This document shows, piece by piece, positions 31,671 to 40,930 of a stretch of DNA of 64,000 nucleotides. Position 1 is the stretch's first letter. Each line of letters opens with the position of its first letter. The stretch is taken from NCBI GenBank assembly GCA_021796835.1, contig JAKABO010000004.1, positions 44,082-108,081 on the forward strand. The letters run 5' to 3'. The position numbers were made by a program, and so were the translations under genes. The notes beneath the pieces are model-generated. The model saw only the letters and a list, made by a program, of their open reading frames with translations, was not told where the DNA came from and did no database searches. The stretch is from Pseudomonadota bacterium (lineage in GTDB: Bacteria > Pseudomonadota > Gammaproteobacteria > Burkholderiales > Ferrovaceae).

Positions 31671-32447
31671 ATGCCCCAACTCGACCAAAGTCTGCAGAAT
31701 GTCCGTCAACCGCGCCTGATCTTTCAATACGCCCGTTCTCCTGCGGACGTGCGTGCGGCCCAGCAGTTGCGTTGGCAGGTCTTTCATGAGGAGATGGGGG
31801 CGCACCTGCATTCCCCCGAGGCAGGTCTGGATCAGGATCGGTTCGATGCGCTCTGCGACCATCTGATTCTGCGCGATACGCGCACCCATGAAGTGGTGGG
31901 GACCTATCGGATACTCAACGCGCAACAGGCGGCGTGGGCCGGAGGGTTCTATGCGGAAGAGGAATTCGATCTGACGCGCCTGGCCCATCTGCTTCCCCAC
32001 GTCATGGAGGTGGGACGGGCCTGCGTCCATCCGGATTACCGTAATGGCCTGTCCATTGCGGTGTTGTGGGCGGGTCTGGCCGACTATATCCAGTCTCACC
32101 GGGTGCAATACCTGATGGGCTGTGCCAGCATGACCATGATCGATGGCGGCCATACGGCAGCCTCGCTCTACCGGCAACTGGAACTCTTGCATGGAGCGCC
32201 TGCGGAATGGCGTGTTTTCCCCCATTGCGCTTTGCCTCTGGCGGCGCTCGACAACACGCGCGCGGTGGAGATCCCGCCCCTCATCAAGGCCTATCTGCGG
32301 GTAGGGGCCTATGTTTGCGGGGAGCCGGCGTGGGATGCGGATTTCAACACGGCGGATTGCCTGCTTTTATTACCCACGGCGGCCATGGATCAGCGCTATT
32401 CCCGTCATTTCATGAAGGCCTCGGCGGAGGGAAGGACTTCCTTCTGA
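31671..32447 (+). CDS. OlsB-like GNAT N-acyltransferase
   Basis: A 258-residue protein of the group formerly called putative hemolysins (COG3176), which includes OlsB, the ornithine N-acyltransferase of ornithine-lipid synthesis. Support: RSPADVRAAQQLRWQVFHEEMGAHL near the N-terminus, the DALCDHLILRDTRTHEVVGTYRIL strand pair, EVGRACVHPDYRNGLSIAVLWAGLADYI (the acyl-binding loop), and YLMGCASMTMIDG. The ATG at 31671 has GGAGAG ahead; an upstream ATG at 31659 is the alternative. Substrate is inferred, not proven. Its position beside polyphosphate and phosphate-uptake genes fits the known use of phosphorus-free ornithine lipids under phosphate limitation. No olsA is visible. Confidence 0.75.
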   Translation: MPQLDQSLQNVRQPRLIFQYARSPADVRAAQQLRWQVFHEEMGAHLHSPEAGLDQDRFDALCDHLILRDTRTHEVVGTYRILNAQQAAWAGGFYAEEEFDLTRLAHLLPHVMEVGRACVHPDYRNGLSIAVLWAGLADYIQSHRVQYLMGCASMTMIDGGHTAASLYRQLELLHGAPAEWRVFPHCALPLAALDNTRAVEIPPLIKAYLRVGAYVCGEPAWDADFNTADCLLLLPTAAMDQRYSRHFMKASAEGRTSF

Positions 32448-32530
32448 GGGCGCGTAACGATTTTCGGGTCAGAGTAGTTCATCCGTGCATGATCTGGTAG
32501 AGTGGGGTTTTTTTGTGAGGGTTTCAGGAT

Positions 32531-34006
32531 ATGCCCCAAGCGATCATCGCGGCGGTAGACTTGGGCTCGAACAGCTTTCGTCTGCAGGTGGCACGTGTGG
32601 TACAGGGGCAACCTTATACACTGGACGCGATCAAGGAGCCCGTACGACTGGCGGCGGGATTGCTGCCCGACAACACGCTGGATGCGGTGACTCAGGAACG
32701 TGCCCTGGCCTGTTTGCGGCGTTTTGGCGAGCGGTTGCGCGCGGTGCCCCGGGAGGCCATCCGGGTCGTGGGGACCAATACCCTGCGCGTCGCCCAGCAT
32801 GCGGAAACCTTTCTGGAAGCGGCACAGGAAGCCCTGGGCGTCCCCATCGAAATCATCGCGGGTCAGGAGGAAGCCCGCCTGATTTACGTGGGGGTAGCGC
32901 ACAGCCTTCCCCGTAGCCGGGGCCGTCGGCTGGTGGTGGACATCGGCGGCGGGTCCACGGAAATCATCATCGGGCGCGGGGTCAAACCGCAGCGTCTGGA
33001 AAGTTTGTACATGGGATGTGTCAGTTATACACAGCAGTTTTTTTCTCAAAACAAGGTGACGGAACGTCACTGGGCGGCTGCCACCCTGGCGGCAGCCAAT
33101 GAACTGCAGGCGCTTTCCGCCACCTTCGGGCGGGCGCAATGGGATGAGGCCGTGGGTTCTTCCGGGACCGCTCGCGCCCTGGCCGAATTGCTGGAACTGA
33201 ACGGGTTCGTGGGGCAGGGAATTACCCGGGCCGGGCTGGCGTTTCTGCGGGAAAAGTTGCTGGAGGCTCGTGATCCACACCATCTGGTGTCCATCGGATT
33301 GCGCACGGAACGGGTGCCGGTACTGCCGGGGGGGTTGGTCATCATGAGCGCCGTGTTCGATCACCTGGGGATCGAACAGATGCAAACGACGGACTGTGGT
33401 TTGCGCGAGGGGGTTCTGTATGAGATGCTGGGCCGCCTGAAACATCGGGATGTCCGGGAAGAGACGGTGCGCCATTTCGTCCAGCGCTACCATGCGGATC
33501 CGATGCAGGCGGAGCGGGTGGAGAAGTTGGCGCTTACCCTCTACCGACAGGTGACGACTCGTCCCCAATACGCGCACTACTCGCCTTACCTGCGCTGGGC
33601 TGCCCAGTTGCATGAAATTGGGCTCTCCATCGCCCATGGGGGGTACCACCGCCATTCGGCCTATATCGTCGATCATGCGGACATGCCTGGATTTTCCAAG
33701 ATGGAGCAGGCCATCGTGGGGGGGTTGGTCCAGAATCATCGGGGGCGTTTGGTCAAGGGGGCAGAACGCATCACCAATCGGGAAGGCTGGCGTCTGGTGC
33801 TGTGTCTTCGTCTGGCCGTGTTGTTCTGTCGCGGCCGCGCTCCCCTGGGACGAACGCCCCGCTTTCGTTTGTCGGATGAGGGTGAGGCGGGGTTTTGCCT
33901 GCAACTCAATCCCGCCTGGTTGACCGGTCATGCCCTGGCAGCCGCCAACCTGGAGAAGGAATGCCAGCAGTGGCAGGCTCAGGGGATTTCCCTGAAGGTG
34001 GCTTGA
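32531..34006 (+). CDS. ppx: Exopolyphosphatase (Ppx/GppA family)
   Basis: Releases phosphate from polyphosphate ends; the same fold also hydrolyses pppGpp. The 491-residue protein has the actin-like phosphate motifs VDLGSNSFRL at the start and VVDIGGGSTEIIIGRG, the EEARLIYVGVAHSLP segment containing the catalytic glutamate, and VGSSGTARALAEL. A C-terminal HD-like helical domain (residues about 310–491, AAQLHEIGLSIAHGGYHRHSAYI) is present. The pairing with ppk1 and pst genes favours exopolyphosphatase over GppA, but either activity is possible. Confidence 0.92.
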   Translation: MPQAIIAAVDLGSNSFRLQVARVVQGQPYTLDAIKEPVRLAAGLLPDNTLDAVTQERALACLRRFGERLRAVPREAIRVVGTNTLRVAQHAETFLEAAQEALGVPIEIIAGQEEARLIYVGVAHSLPRSRGRRLVVDIGGGSTEIIIGRGVKPQRLESLYMGCVSYTQQFFSQNKVTERHWAAATLAAANELQALSATFGRAQWDEAVGSSGTARALAELLELNGFVGQGITRAGLAFLREKLLEARDPHHLVSIGLRTERVPVLPGGLVIMSAVFDHLGIEQMQTTDCGLREGVLYEMLGRLKHRDVREETVRHFVQRYHADPMQAERVEKLALTLYRQVTTRPQYAHYSPYLRWAAQLHEIGLSIAHGGYHRHSAYIVDHADMPGFSKMEQAIVGGLVQNHRGRLVKGAERITNREGWRLVLCLRLAVLFCRGRAPLGRTPRFRLSDEGEAGFCLQLNPAWLTGHALAAANLEKECQQWQAQGISLKVA

Positions 34007-34024
34007 CCCGGAAGATTCACGGGG

Positions 34025-34044
34025 CTGTAATCAATCTGTCACAT
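34025..34044 (+). promoter_or_regulatory. Pho box of pstS
   Basis: Two CTGT half-sites start at 34025 and 34036, 11 bp apart (CTGTAATCAAT then CTGTCACAT), closely matching the PhoB consensus of two CTGTCAT-like repeats with 4-bp spacers. It is 53 bp before the pstS ATG, where a PhoB-activated promoter would be expected. Confidence 0.75.
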
Positions 34045-34096
34045 TTGGCGGTTAACCTGTTCCCGTTTGCTCGCAATTTTTTCTATGGAGATTTTC

Positions 34097-35140
34097 ATGA
34101 CGATTCGGTTCCCTGCGCGATCCTGGATGGTGGCCAGTGCTTTGTTGGTGTCGGCCTGGGAGGTCCAGGCGACGGATATCACCGGGGCCGGTTCCACTTT
34201 CGTCTACCCGGTTTGCGCCAAGTGGGCCGAAGGATTCAGGGCGGCCACCCAGAATGGTTTGAACTACCAATCCATCGGTTCGGGCGGAGGAATCAAGCAG
34301 GTGAAAGCCAAAGTAGTGGATTTCGGGACGACGGACAAACCCCTGACCCGGGAAGAACTGGACCGGAGTTCCCTGGTACAGTGGCCGCTCGTGATGGGGG
34401 GCGTGGTTCCCGTGGTCCATGTGGACGGGGTCGCCCCTGGGCAGATGAAACTCGACGGGCCGGTATTGGCCGACATCTATCTGGGCAAGATCAAGCGCTG
34501 GAACGATCCGGCCATCCAGGCGCTCAACAAGGGGCTGAACCTGCCCGCACAGGATATCGTCGTGGTTTCCCGTACCGATGGTTCCGGGACCACCTTCATC
34601 TTCACGAATTACCTCTCCAAGGTCAGTGCCGAGTGGAAGGCCAAGGTCGGGAGTGATACGGCCGTCAGATGGCCCACGGGCATCAATGGCAAGGGAAATG
34701 AGGGGGTGGCTTCCTACGTGCGCCAGCAGGCGGGGGGGATTGGTTACGTGGAGTACGCCTATGCCCTGCAGAACAAAATGAGTCATGTTCAGATGAAAAA
34801 CCACGAAGGGCAGTTCGTGGAGCCGGATGTCAAGACATTCGGCGCTGCGGCCAGCAATGCCCATTGGGAACCGGGAAACGGATTTCACGAAATTCTGACC
34901 GATGAACCCGGGAAAAACAGTTGGCCCATCACCGGAGCCACCTTCGTCCTGATGCAGAAAGTTCAGGAAAACCCCGAGCATGCCAGAACGGCCTTGCAGT
35001 TTTTCGCCTGGGCCTACAAGAACGGTCAGAAAGCCGCACTGGCGCTGGACTATGTTCCCTTGCCTGATAATGTGGCCAGTTTGATCGAGGCCCAGTGGAA
35101 GGGGGAACTGAAGGATGGGGCGGGCAGGGCGCTCTACTGA
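34097..35140 (+). CDS. pstS: Phosphate ABC transporter substrate-binding protein PstS
   Basis: Periplasmic phosphate-binding protein, 347 residues from the ATG at 34097 with GGAG upstream. A signal peptide (MTIRFPARSWMVASALLVSAWEVQA) probably ends before TDITGAGSTF. The phosphate-binding motifs are ITGAGSTFVYPVCAKWAEGF, YQSIGSGGGIKQV, DFGTTDKPLT and SRTDGSGTTFIFTNYLSKV. A good Pho box stands before it. pstC begins 130 bp later, and I see a hairpin without a T-run between them (35170–35188). Confidence 0.96.
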   Translation: MTIRFPARSWMVASALLVSAWEVQATDITGAGSTFVYPVCAKWAEGFRAATQNGLNYQSIGSGGGIKQVKAKVVDFGTTDKPLTREELDRSSLVQWPLVMGGVVPVVHVDGVAPGQMKLDGPVLADIYLGKIKRWNDPAIQALNKGLNLPAQDIVVVSRTDGSGTTFIFTNYLSKVSAEWKAKVGSDTAVRWPTGINGKGNEGVASYVRQQAGGIGYVEYAYALQNKMSHVQMKNHEGQFVEPDVKTFGAAASNAHWEPGNGFHEILTDEPGKNSWPITGATFVLMQKVQENPEHARTALQFFAWAYKNGQKAALALDYVPLPDNVASLIEAQWKGELKDGAGRALY

Positions 35141-35224
35141 GAGGGCTGAGGAAAATTTCTGTGTGTACGGGAGGGACCCTTTCCCTCCGATTGCGCGATA
35201 ATAGGAAAACCTCGGTACTGGGGG

Positions 35225-35230
35225 TATAAT
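35225..35230 (+). promoter_or_regulatory. Perfect -10 hexamer upstream of pstC
   Basis: TATAAT at 35225–35230 lies 40 bp before the pstC ATG. No matching -35 is found 17 bp upstream, so the promoter, if real, is weak or needs an activator. It would allow pstCAB expression separate from pstS. Confidence 0.4.
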
Positions 35231-35270
35231 CGCTCCGTTCCTGACTTGACATTTCGTCCATGGCCGTTTT

Positions 35271-36263
35271 ATGAACCCTATACCGACCCAACCTGTTGAG
35301 CGCGCGCCCAGGCACGCGGGACAGGCGCGTGGTTCCGGATATCTTGCCGACCGCTTGTTCGAGTGGCTGACCCGCTTCTTCGCTTCGTTGGTGCTGTTCA
35401 CGTTGCTGGCGATTCTGGTTTCCCTGGTGGTGACCAGTGCGCCTTCGCTGAAAGCCTTTGGTTTTTCCTTTCTGTGGTCTGATGACTGGGATCCCGTGCA
35501 GGACAAGTATGGTGCCCTGATCCCCGTTTACGGAACCCTGGTCAGTTCCTTCGTGGCTCTGCTGATCGCGGTTCCCATCAGTTTCGGGATTGCCGTCTTT
35601 CTCACGGAAATGTCTCCTCCCTGGCTCAAACGCCCGCTCGGGACGGCCATTGAATTACTGGCTGCCATTCCCAGCATCATCTACGGGATGTGGGGACTGT
35701 TTTCCTTTGCCCCGCTCTTTTCCCGGACCCTGCAACCCTTCCTGATCGAAACTCTGGGCAAGATCCCCTTCGCTGGGCAACTTTTTCAAGGTCCGCCTCT
35801 GGGCATCGGTCTGCTCACGGCCAGCATCATTCTGGCCATCATGGTGATCCCCTTCATTTCCTCGGTCATGCGCGATGTTTTCGAACTGGTTCCCGCCGTG
35901 CTCAAGGAATCGGCCTATGGGCTGGGCGCCACCACCTGGGAGGTGGTCTGGCGGGTGGTCCTGCCCTATACCCGTGCCGGCGTGGTGGGGGGGGTCATGC
36001 TGGGGTTGGGGCGTGCCCTGGGGGAGACCATGGCGGTCACCTTCGTGATCGGCAATACCCAGCATCTCAGTCCCTCGCTGCTGGCCCCGGGAAACAGCAT
36101 CGCCTCGTCCCTGGCCAACGAATTTGCCGAGGCGGTGGGCGACCTGTATACCTCTGCGCTGATTGAACTGGGGCTGCTGCTGTTCATCATCACGACCATC
36201 GTGCTGGCCATGGCCAAATTGATGTTGTTGCGCATGGGGCAGCGCGAAGGAACGCGGAGCTGA
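35271..36263 (+). CDS. pstC: Phosphate ABC transporter permease PstC
   Basis: Inner-membrane permease of 330 residues with about six transmembrane helices. The N-terminal segment ends in [50 protein letters not shown] and the cytoplasmic ATPase-contact loop [28 protein letters not shown] are typical of PstC. No clear ribosome site precedes the ATG at 35271; a four-codon frame (ATG at 35260) ends on the start codon. pstA follows after 2 bp. Confidence 0.95.
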   Translation: MNPIPTQPVERAPRHAGQARGSGYLADRLFEWLTRFFASLVLFTLLAILVSLVVTSAPSLKAFGFSFLWSDDWDPVQDKYGALIPVYGTLVSSFVALLIAVPISFGIAVFLTEMSPPWLKRPLGTAIELLAAIPSIIYGMWGLFSFAPLFSRTLQPFLIETLGKIPFAGQLFQGPPLGIGLLTASIILAIMVIPFISSVMRDVFELVPAVLKESAYGLGATTWEVVWRVVLPYTRAGVVGGVMLGLGRALGETMAVTFVIGNTQHLSPSLLAPGNSIASSLANEFAEAVGDLYTSALIELGLLLFIITTIVLAMAKLMLLRMGQREGTRS

Positions 36264-36265
36264 CC

Positions 36266-37126
36266 ATGCGCTATACCACCCCCGAAATTCGCCGTATCTA
36301 CCGCCGTCGTCAGTTGGCCAATCGTTTTCATCTGCTCATGTCGCTGTGCGGCATGGGTTTTGGTTTGTTCTGGTTGACCTGGATTCTCTGGACCCTGATA
36401 TCCAATGGTTTTGAAGCGTTGAGCTGGTCGCTGCTGACCCATCCGACGCCTGCCCCAGGGGGAGAGGGGGGACTGGCCAATGCCATTCTGGGGAGCATCA
36501 TGATGTCCGGCCTGGCGACCCTGATCGGAACGCCGGTAGGCGTGCTGGCCGGGACTTATCTGGCCGAATACGGCCGACGCGGCTGGCTGGCCCCCATCAC
36601 CCGTTTCATCAATGACATTCTTCTCAGCGCTCCCTCCATCGTTCTGGGGCTGTTCATCTATACTGTGTATGTGGCCCGTTTTCACCATTTTTCGGGGATT
36701 GCCGGCGCTTTGTCCCTGTCCTTGATCGTCATTCCCGTGGTTGTCCGAACCACCGACGACATGTTGCGTCTGGTGCCGGACAGTTTGCGCGAAGCCGCCA
36801 TTGCGCTGGGGGCTCCCCGCTGGAAAATGGTGGTGATGGTGGCTTACCGGGCAGCCAAAAGCGGCATCGCCACCGGCGTGCTGCTGGCAGTGGCACGCAT
36901 CAGTGGGGAAACGGCCCCCCTTCTGTTTACTGCGCTCAACAATCAGTTCACCACCTGGAACATCAATGAGCCGATGGCCAACCTGCCGGTGGTCATCTTC
37001 CAGTTTGCCATGAGTCCCTACGATGACTGGCACCGTCTGGCTTGGGGCGGGGCCATCCTGGTGACCTTCAGCGTGTTGGCGATCAACGTGCTGGCGCGTT
37101 TGCTGTTCCGTCAAAAAAGTTCTTGA
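36266..37126 (+). CDS. pstA: Phosphate ABC transporter permease PstA
   Basis: Second channel subunit of the high-affinity phosphate importer, 286 residues and multi-spanning. The region [42 protein letters not shown], the EAA-type loop [32 protein letters not shown], and [13 protein letters not shown] are conserved in PstA. It lies between pstC and pstB with short gaps, so the three are one transcription unit. Confidence 0.95.
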   Translation: MRYTTPEIRRIYRRRQLANRFHLLMSLCGMGFGLFWLTWILWTLISNGFEALSWSLLTHPTPAPGGEGGLANAILGSIMMSGLATLIGTPVGVLAGTYLAEYGRRGWLAPITRFINDILLSAPSIVLGLFIYTVYVARFHHFSGIAGALSLSLIVIPVVVRTTDDMLRLVPDSLREAAIALGAPRWKMVVMVAYRAAKSGIATGVLLAVARISGETAPLLFTALNNQFTTWNINEPMANLPVVIFQFAMSPYDDWHRLAWGGAILVTFSVLAINVLARLLFRQKSS

Positions 37127-37137
37127 GCAGGGGTTTC

Positions 37138-37932
37138 ATGAGCCATTCCGAGGTTTTCAATCTTTCTTCCATCGCACCCGAAGTGCGCATCGCCATCCGC
37201 AATCTCAACTTCTACTATGGTCGTTTCCATGCTTTGAAGAATGTCACCATGGACATCCAGACCAACAAGGTGACGGCCTTCATCGGCCCTTCGGGATGTG
37301 GCAAGTCCACTCTCCTGCGGACCTTCAATCGTCTGCACGAACTTTATCCGTCCAATCGGACCACGGGTCAAATTCTGCTGGATGGCAAGAATGTCCTGGA
37401 CCGTCGGGAAGACCCCACGCTGTTGCGGGCGCGTGTCGGGATGGTTTTCCAGAAACCCACCCCGTTTCCCATGTCGATTTATGAAAACATCGCTTTTGGC
37501 GTGAGATTGTATGAAAAGTTGACGTCCGTGGAAATGGACGAGCGGGTGGAATGGGCCCTGAGCAAAGCGGCATTGTGGCCTGAAGTGAAAGATAAACTGC
37601 GCCAGAGCGGTAACGGGCTTTCCGGGGGGCAGCAACAGCGTCTGTGTATTGCCCGTTGCATTGCCATCAAGCCGGAGGTGATCCTGCTGGATGAGCCCTG
37701 CTCGGCTCTCGACCCCATTTCTACCGCACATATCGAGGAGTTGGTGCATGACCTGAAGAGCGATTACACCGTGGTCATGGTTACCCACAACATGCAGCAG
37801 GCCGCCCGGGTTTCCGATTACACGGCCTATATGTATCTGGGGGAATTGATCGAGTTCGACGAGACGGATCAAATCTTTACCAAGCCCAATCAGAAGGCGA
37901 CGGAAGACTATATCACCGGGAAATTCGGTTGA
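37138..37932 (+). CDS. pstB: Phosphate ABC transporter ATPase PstB
   Basis: Energises phosphate import; 264 residues from the ATG at 37138, with CAGGGG upstream. Walker A is GPSGCGKST at 50–58, the Q-loop is [21 protein letters not shown], the ABC signature is [13 protein letters not shown], Walker B is [13 protein letters not shown], and the switch histidine is in [16 protein letters not shown] phoU gene often follows pstB but does not do so here: tpiA comes next. Confidence 0.97.
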   Translation: MSHSEVFNLSSIAPEVRIAIRNLNFYYGRFHALKNVTMDIQTNKVTAFIGPSGCGKSTLLRTFNRLHELYPSNRTTGQILLDGKNVLDRREDPTLLRARVGMVFQKPTPFPMSIYENIAFGVRLYEKLTSVEMDERVEWALSKAALWPEVKDKLRQSGNGLSGGQQQRLCIARCIAIKPEVILLDEPCSALDPISTAHIEELVHDLKSDYTVVMVTHNMQQAARVSDYTAYMYLGELIEFDETDQIFTKPNQKATEDYITGKFG

Positions 37933-38031
37933 TCTCCGCCGGGGGCGCTGTTCCCTGCCCATTGCAAGAAACGCCATTTCAAGGCATCATCCTGCCCAGA
38001 CATTTATTTCATGCAAGGCTTGGAACAGTTC

Positions 38032-38802
38032 ATGCGTAAAAAACTCATTGCAGGCAACTGGAAAATGCACGGTTCCCGTGCGGCCAATGAGGCATTGGTA
38101 CAGGCGCTACGGGCGGAACCTCCGTTGGAATCCGTTGAATTGGCGGTCCTGGTCCCCGCGCCCTACCTGGCCCAGATGCAGCAGTTGCTGGGTGGCTCGG
38201 CCTGCGCCTGGGGAGGACAGGACGTCAGCGACCAGGAGCGCGGCGCGTTTACCGGTGAGGTGGCGGCTTCCATGTTGCGCGAATTCGGATGCCGGTATAC
38301 GGTGGTCGGTCATTCAGAACGGCGTCAGCGCCATGGTGAAACCGACCTTCAGGTGGCAGCCAAGGCGCAACAGGCATTGGCCCAGGACCTGATTCCCATC
38401 CTTTGTCTGGGAGAATCGCTCGAGCAGCGGGAATCGGGAAAAACGGCGCAAGTGGTGCGTGGTCAGTTGGGCGTGCTTCTGGATACATTGGGCGAGGCCG
38501 GGATGGCCCGTTCGGTCCTGGCCTACGAGCCCATCTGGGCCATCGGGACTGGGCGAAGCGCAACCCCGGCTCAGGTTCAGGAGGTCCATGCCGGGCTGCG
38601 TCGGCAATGTGCCGAAGTGTCGCCGGACTTGGCTGAAAACATTCAGATCCTCTATGGCGGTAGCGTGAAAGGTGCCAACGCGGTAGAATTGATGGCCTTG
38701 CCCGATGTGGATGGGGCACTGGTGGGGGGCGCTTCCCTGGTAGCGCAGGAATTTTTGGCGATCGCGCGTGCAGCCGCGAAAGCGAGTCAAGGGACTGAGT
38801 GA
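38032..38802 (+). CDS. tpiA: Triosephosphate isomerase
   Basis: Interconverts dihydroxyacetone phosphate and glyceraldehyde-3-phosphate. The 256-residue TIM barrel has catalytic K11 in GNWKMHG, H94 in VVGHSERRQ and E166 in AYEPIWAIGTG, with the phosphate loop YGGSVKGAN. The ATG at 38032 gives the family's standard N-terminus MRKKLIAGNWKM; an ATG seven codons upstream is not needed. It overlaps secG by 1 bp. Confidence 0.96.
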   Translation: MRKKLIAGNWKMHGSRAANEALVQALRAEPPLESVELAVLVPAPYLAQMQQLLGGSACAWGGQDVSDQERGAFTGEVAASMLREFGCRYTVVGHSERRQRHGETDLQVAAKAQQALAQDLIPILCLGESLEQRESGKTAQVVRGQLGVLLDTLGEAGMARSVLAYEPIWAIGTGRSATPAQVQEVHAGLRRQCAEVSPDLAENIQILYGGSVKGANAVELMALPDVDGALVGGASLVAQEFLAIARAAAKASQGTE

Positions 38803-39137
38803 TGGAAACGGTGGTTTGGATCGTGCATGTGGGCGCCGCGCTTGGAATTATCGGATTGGTTCTCATGCAGCATGGCAAGGGTGCGGATATGGGCGCGGCC
38901 TTCGGGAGTGGTTCTGCGGGCGGGTTGTTCGGCGCTTCGGGCGCATCGAATTTTCTCAGTCGTAGTACGGCCGTACTGGCAGCCGTGTTTTTTTGTACCA
39001 GCATGCTGCTGACCTGGTATTCAGGGCATGGCAACAAAGGAGGGAGCGTGATGAATGATGCCAATGCGCCCAAGGCTCCTGTGGTTTCGACGCCAGCGAA
39101 TGGGGTCCCCACAAAATCCAACGAGATTCCAAAATAG
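38802..39137 (+). CDS. secG: Preprotein translocase subunit SecG
   Basis: Small inner-membrane partner of SecYE, 111 residues. Two membrane helices (about 4–22 and 51–71) flank the conserved loop MQHGKGADMGAAFGSGSAGGLFGASGASNFLSR. The C-terminal tail is low-complexity and proline-rich (NAPKAPVVSTPANGVP). The A of its ATG is the last base of the tpiA stop. A 6-bp GGGTAC/GTACCC hairpin sits on its stop codon, and tRNA-Leu follows 43 bp later. Confidence 0.95.
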   Translation: METVVWIVHVGAALGIIGLVLMQHGKGADMGAAFGSGSAGGLFGASGASNFLSRSTAVLAAVFFCTSMLLTWYSGHGNKGGSVMNDANAPKAPVVSTPANGVPTKSNEIPK

Positions 39138-39179
39138 GGTACACTGGTACCCCCCTGGTCAAAGGGGAATGAGTTTCAA

Positions 39180-39264
39180 GCCGATGTGGTGAAATTGGTA
39201 GACACGCCGTCTTGAGGGGGCGGTGGCGAAAGCCGTAGCAGTTCGAGTCTGCTCATCGGCACCA
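39180..39264 (+). tRNA. tRNA-Leu (anticodon GAG)
   Basis: An 85-nt class II tRNA. The acceptor stem pairs GCCGATG (39180–39186) with CATCGGC (39254–39260), followed by discriminator A and an encoded CCA. The anticodon stem CCGTC/GGCGG encloses TTGAGGG, giving GAG. A long variable arm (GTGGCGAAAGCC) and the T-loop GTTCGAGTC are present. secG–tRNA-Leu–nuoA is the usual order in this class. Confidence 0.96.
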
Positions 39265-39281
39265 TGGAATGGTCGTAAACG

Positions 39282-39305
39282 GTTTGGCAGCGATTTCAGC
39301 CAAAC
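39282..39305 (+). terminator. Hairpin downstream of tRNA-Leu
   Basis: GTTTGGC (39282–39288) pairs with GCCAAAC (39299–39305) across a 10-nt loop, 18 bp after the tRNA. No T-run follows. It may mark the tRNA transcript's 3' end; the rest of the gap to nuoA (to 39459) holds only a GCTTCCCC/GGGGAAAGC hairpin and an AT-rich TGATAATAAT that could belong to the nuo promoter. Confidence 0.35.
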
Positions 39306-39459
39306 AGAAGCAATGGTGTCATAATGACCTTTATGGAGGTCGGGTTTCCGGGATGTCCGGGACTCGGCGGGGCTTCCCCACAGCAATTCGGGGAAAGCGC
39401 TCGATGATAATAATCGCACCCGCCCTATGAGGGGGTGCAGGAAACACTGCGAGTATGTG

Positions 39460-39816
39460 ATGTCACAACATTATTTGCCGGTATTGTTGTTCATTCTGGT
39501 GGGCGTGGGCGTGGGCGTGGTCCCCGCGGCTCTGGGTTGGTTCCTGGCGCCCCATCGTCCCGATCCGGAAAAGAATTCCCCCTACGAATGTGGCTTCGAG
39601 GCCTTCGAAGACGCGCGGATGCGTTTCGATGTGCGCTATTACCTCGTGGCGATTCTCTTCATTTTGTTTGATCTGGAAATTGCCTTTCTCTTCCCTTGGG
39701 CTGTGGTGCTGAAAGACATTGGCGGGTTTGGTTTTCTGTCCATGCTGGTATTTCTGGGGATATTGGTGGTGGGGTTTGCCTACGAGTGGCTCAAGGGCGC
39801 GCTCGAATGGGAATGA
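39460..39816 (+). CDS. nuoA: NADH-quinone oxidoreductase subunit A
   Basis: Membrane subunit of complex I, 118 residues with three helices (about 6–28, 61–82, 88–108). The conserved loop [46 protein letters not shown] is complete. The ATG at 39460 is chosen by family length; the frame is open to an ATG at 39427 that adds a charged, cysteine-containing leader with no helix. It is the first of 14 nuo genes in the standard order. Confidence 0.95.
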   Translation: MSQHYLPVLLFILVGVGVGVVPAALGWFLAPHRPDPEKNSPYECGFEAFEDARMRFDVRYYLVAILFILFDLEIAFLFPWAVVLKDIGGFGFLSMLVFLGILVVGFAYEWLKGALEWE

Positions 39817-39854
39817 AGCAACGATTGCCGGGTTGATCCATTAGGGAGGGGAAC

Positions 39855-40337
39855 ATGGCACTGGAAGGTGTGCTCAAGGAAGGTTTTGTCACCGCGAGTC
39901 TGGATACGGTCATCAATTGGACCCGTACGGGCTCCCTTTGGCCCATGACGTTCGGGTTGGCCTGTTGTGCGGTGGAAATGATGCACGCCGGCGCGTCCCG
40001 TTATGATCTGGATCGCTTCGGGATCGTTTTTCGTCCCAGTCCCCGTCAGTCCGATCTCATGATCGTGGCCGGGACGCTCTGCAATAAAATGGCGCCTGCC
40101 CTGCGCAAGGTCTACGATCAGATGGCTGAACCCCGCTGGGTCGTCTCCATGGGGTCCTGCGCCAATGGCGGAGGGTATTACCATTATTCCTATTCGGTGG
40201 TGCGCGGTTGTGACCGCGTGGTGCCGGTGGATGTCTATGTTCCCGGTTGTCCTCCCACGGCAGAGGCCCTGCTGTTTGGTTTGATCCAGCTGCAACAAAA
40301 GATTCGCCGCACCCAGACCATCGCACGGGTGGCCTGA
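39855..40337 (+). CDS. nuoB: NADH-quinone oxidoreductase subunit B
   Basis: Peripheral-arm subunit that binds the terminal cluster N2 next to the quinone site; 160 residues. The four cluster ligands are C37 and C38 ([11 protein letters not shown]), C102 ([11 protein letters not shown]) and C132 ([10 protein letters not shown]). The ribosome site is AGGGAGGGG. Its stop overlaps the nuoC ATG by 1 bp. Confidence 0.97.
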   Translation: MALEGVLKEGFVTASLDTVINWTRTGSLWPMTFGLACCAVEMMHAGASRYDLDRFGIVFRPSPRQSDLMIVAGTLCNKMAPALRKVYDQMAEPRWVVSMGSCANGGGYYHYSYSVVRGCDRVVPVDVYVPGCPPTAEALLFGLIQLQQKIRRTQTIARVA

Positions 40338-40930
40338 TGAGTTTGCTGAATCGTCTTGAAACACTGGCGGGCGCACTGGACCAGGCCTTCGGCGAGGTTC
40401 TGGAAGAATCCTCGATTCAACTGGACGAACTGACCGTACGGGTGGGGACGGCGCATTGGCTCGCAACGGCCCTGCGTTTGCGGGATGAATTCGGTTTCGA
40501 GCAACTCATCGACCTGTGCGGCATGGATTATTCCACCTACCCCCATTGGTCCCGGCCCCGCTTCGGAATCGTGGTCCATCTGCTCTCGATTCAGCATAAT
40601 CTGCGCCTGCGCCTCAAGGTCGCTGCGCCAGAGGGTCCGGTTCCCCTGGTGGAATCGGTGGTTACGGTATGGTCTGTGGCCAACTGGTTCGAACGGGAGG
40701 CCTTTGATCTGTTCGGGATCGTTTTTTCCGGGCACCCCGACCTGCGCCGTTTGCTGACAGACTACGGTTTCGTGGGCCATCCCTTCCGCAAGGACTTCCC
40801 TGTTTCCGGGTTCGTGGAAATGCGTTACGACCCGGAACAAAAGCGGGTCATCTATCAACCGGTCAGTATTCCGCCGCGTGAAGTGATTCCGCGCACGACG
40901 CGTCCGGAACATTATGGGGATACGGCATAA
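40337..40930 (+). CDS. nuoC: NADH-quinone oxidoreductase subunit C
   Basis: 30-kDa-type peripheral subunit of 197 residues. Recognised from [29 protein letters not shown] and the signature [42 protein letters not shown]. The start is the ATG that overlaps the nuoB stop. It is separate from nuoD, not fused as in E. coli. Confidence 0.96.
   Translation: MSLLNRLETLAGALDQAFGEVLEESSIQLDELTVRVGTAHWLATALRLRDEFGFEQLIDLCGMDYSTYPHWSRPRFGIVVHLLSIQHNLRLRLKVAAPEGPVPLVESVVTVWSVANWFEREAFDLFGIVFSGHPDLRRLLTDYGFVGHPFRKDFPVSGFVEMRYDPEQKRVIYQPVSIPPREVIPRTTRPEHYGDTA

Noticed and set aside
35170..35188. GGAGGGA/TCCCTCC hairpin between pstS and pstC
   Set aside because: A 7-bp stem with no T-run; it may reduce pstC expression, but I cannot distinguish this from chance.
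35260..35274. Four-codon reading frame (ATGGCCGTTTTATGA) ending on the pstC start codon
   Set aside because: No ribosome site precedes it, and short frames of this kind arise by chance; a regulatory mini-ORF cannot be supported.
39137..39152. GGGTAC/GTACCC hairpin at the secG stop
   Set aside because: Only 6 bp and no T-run; too weak to call a terminator.
39497..39518. GGGCGT triplicate micro-repeat
   Set aside because: It encodes the Val-Gly repeats of the first NuoA helix and is explained by coding.
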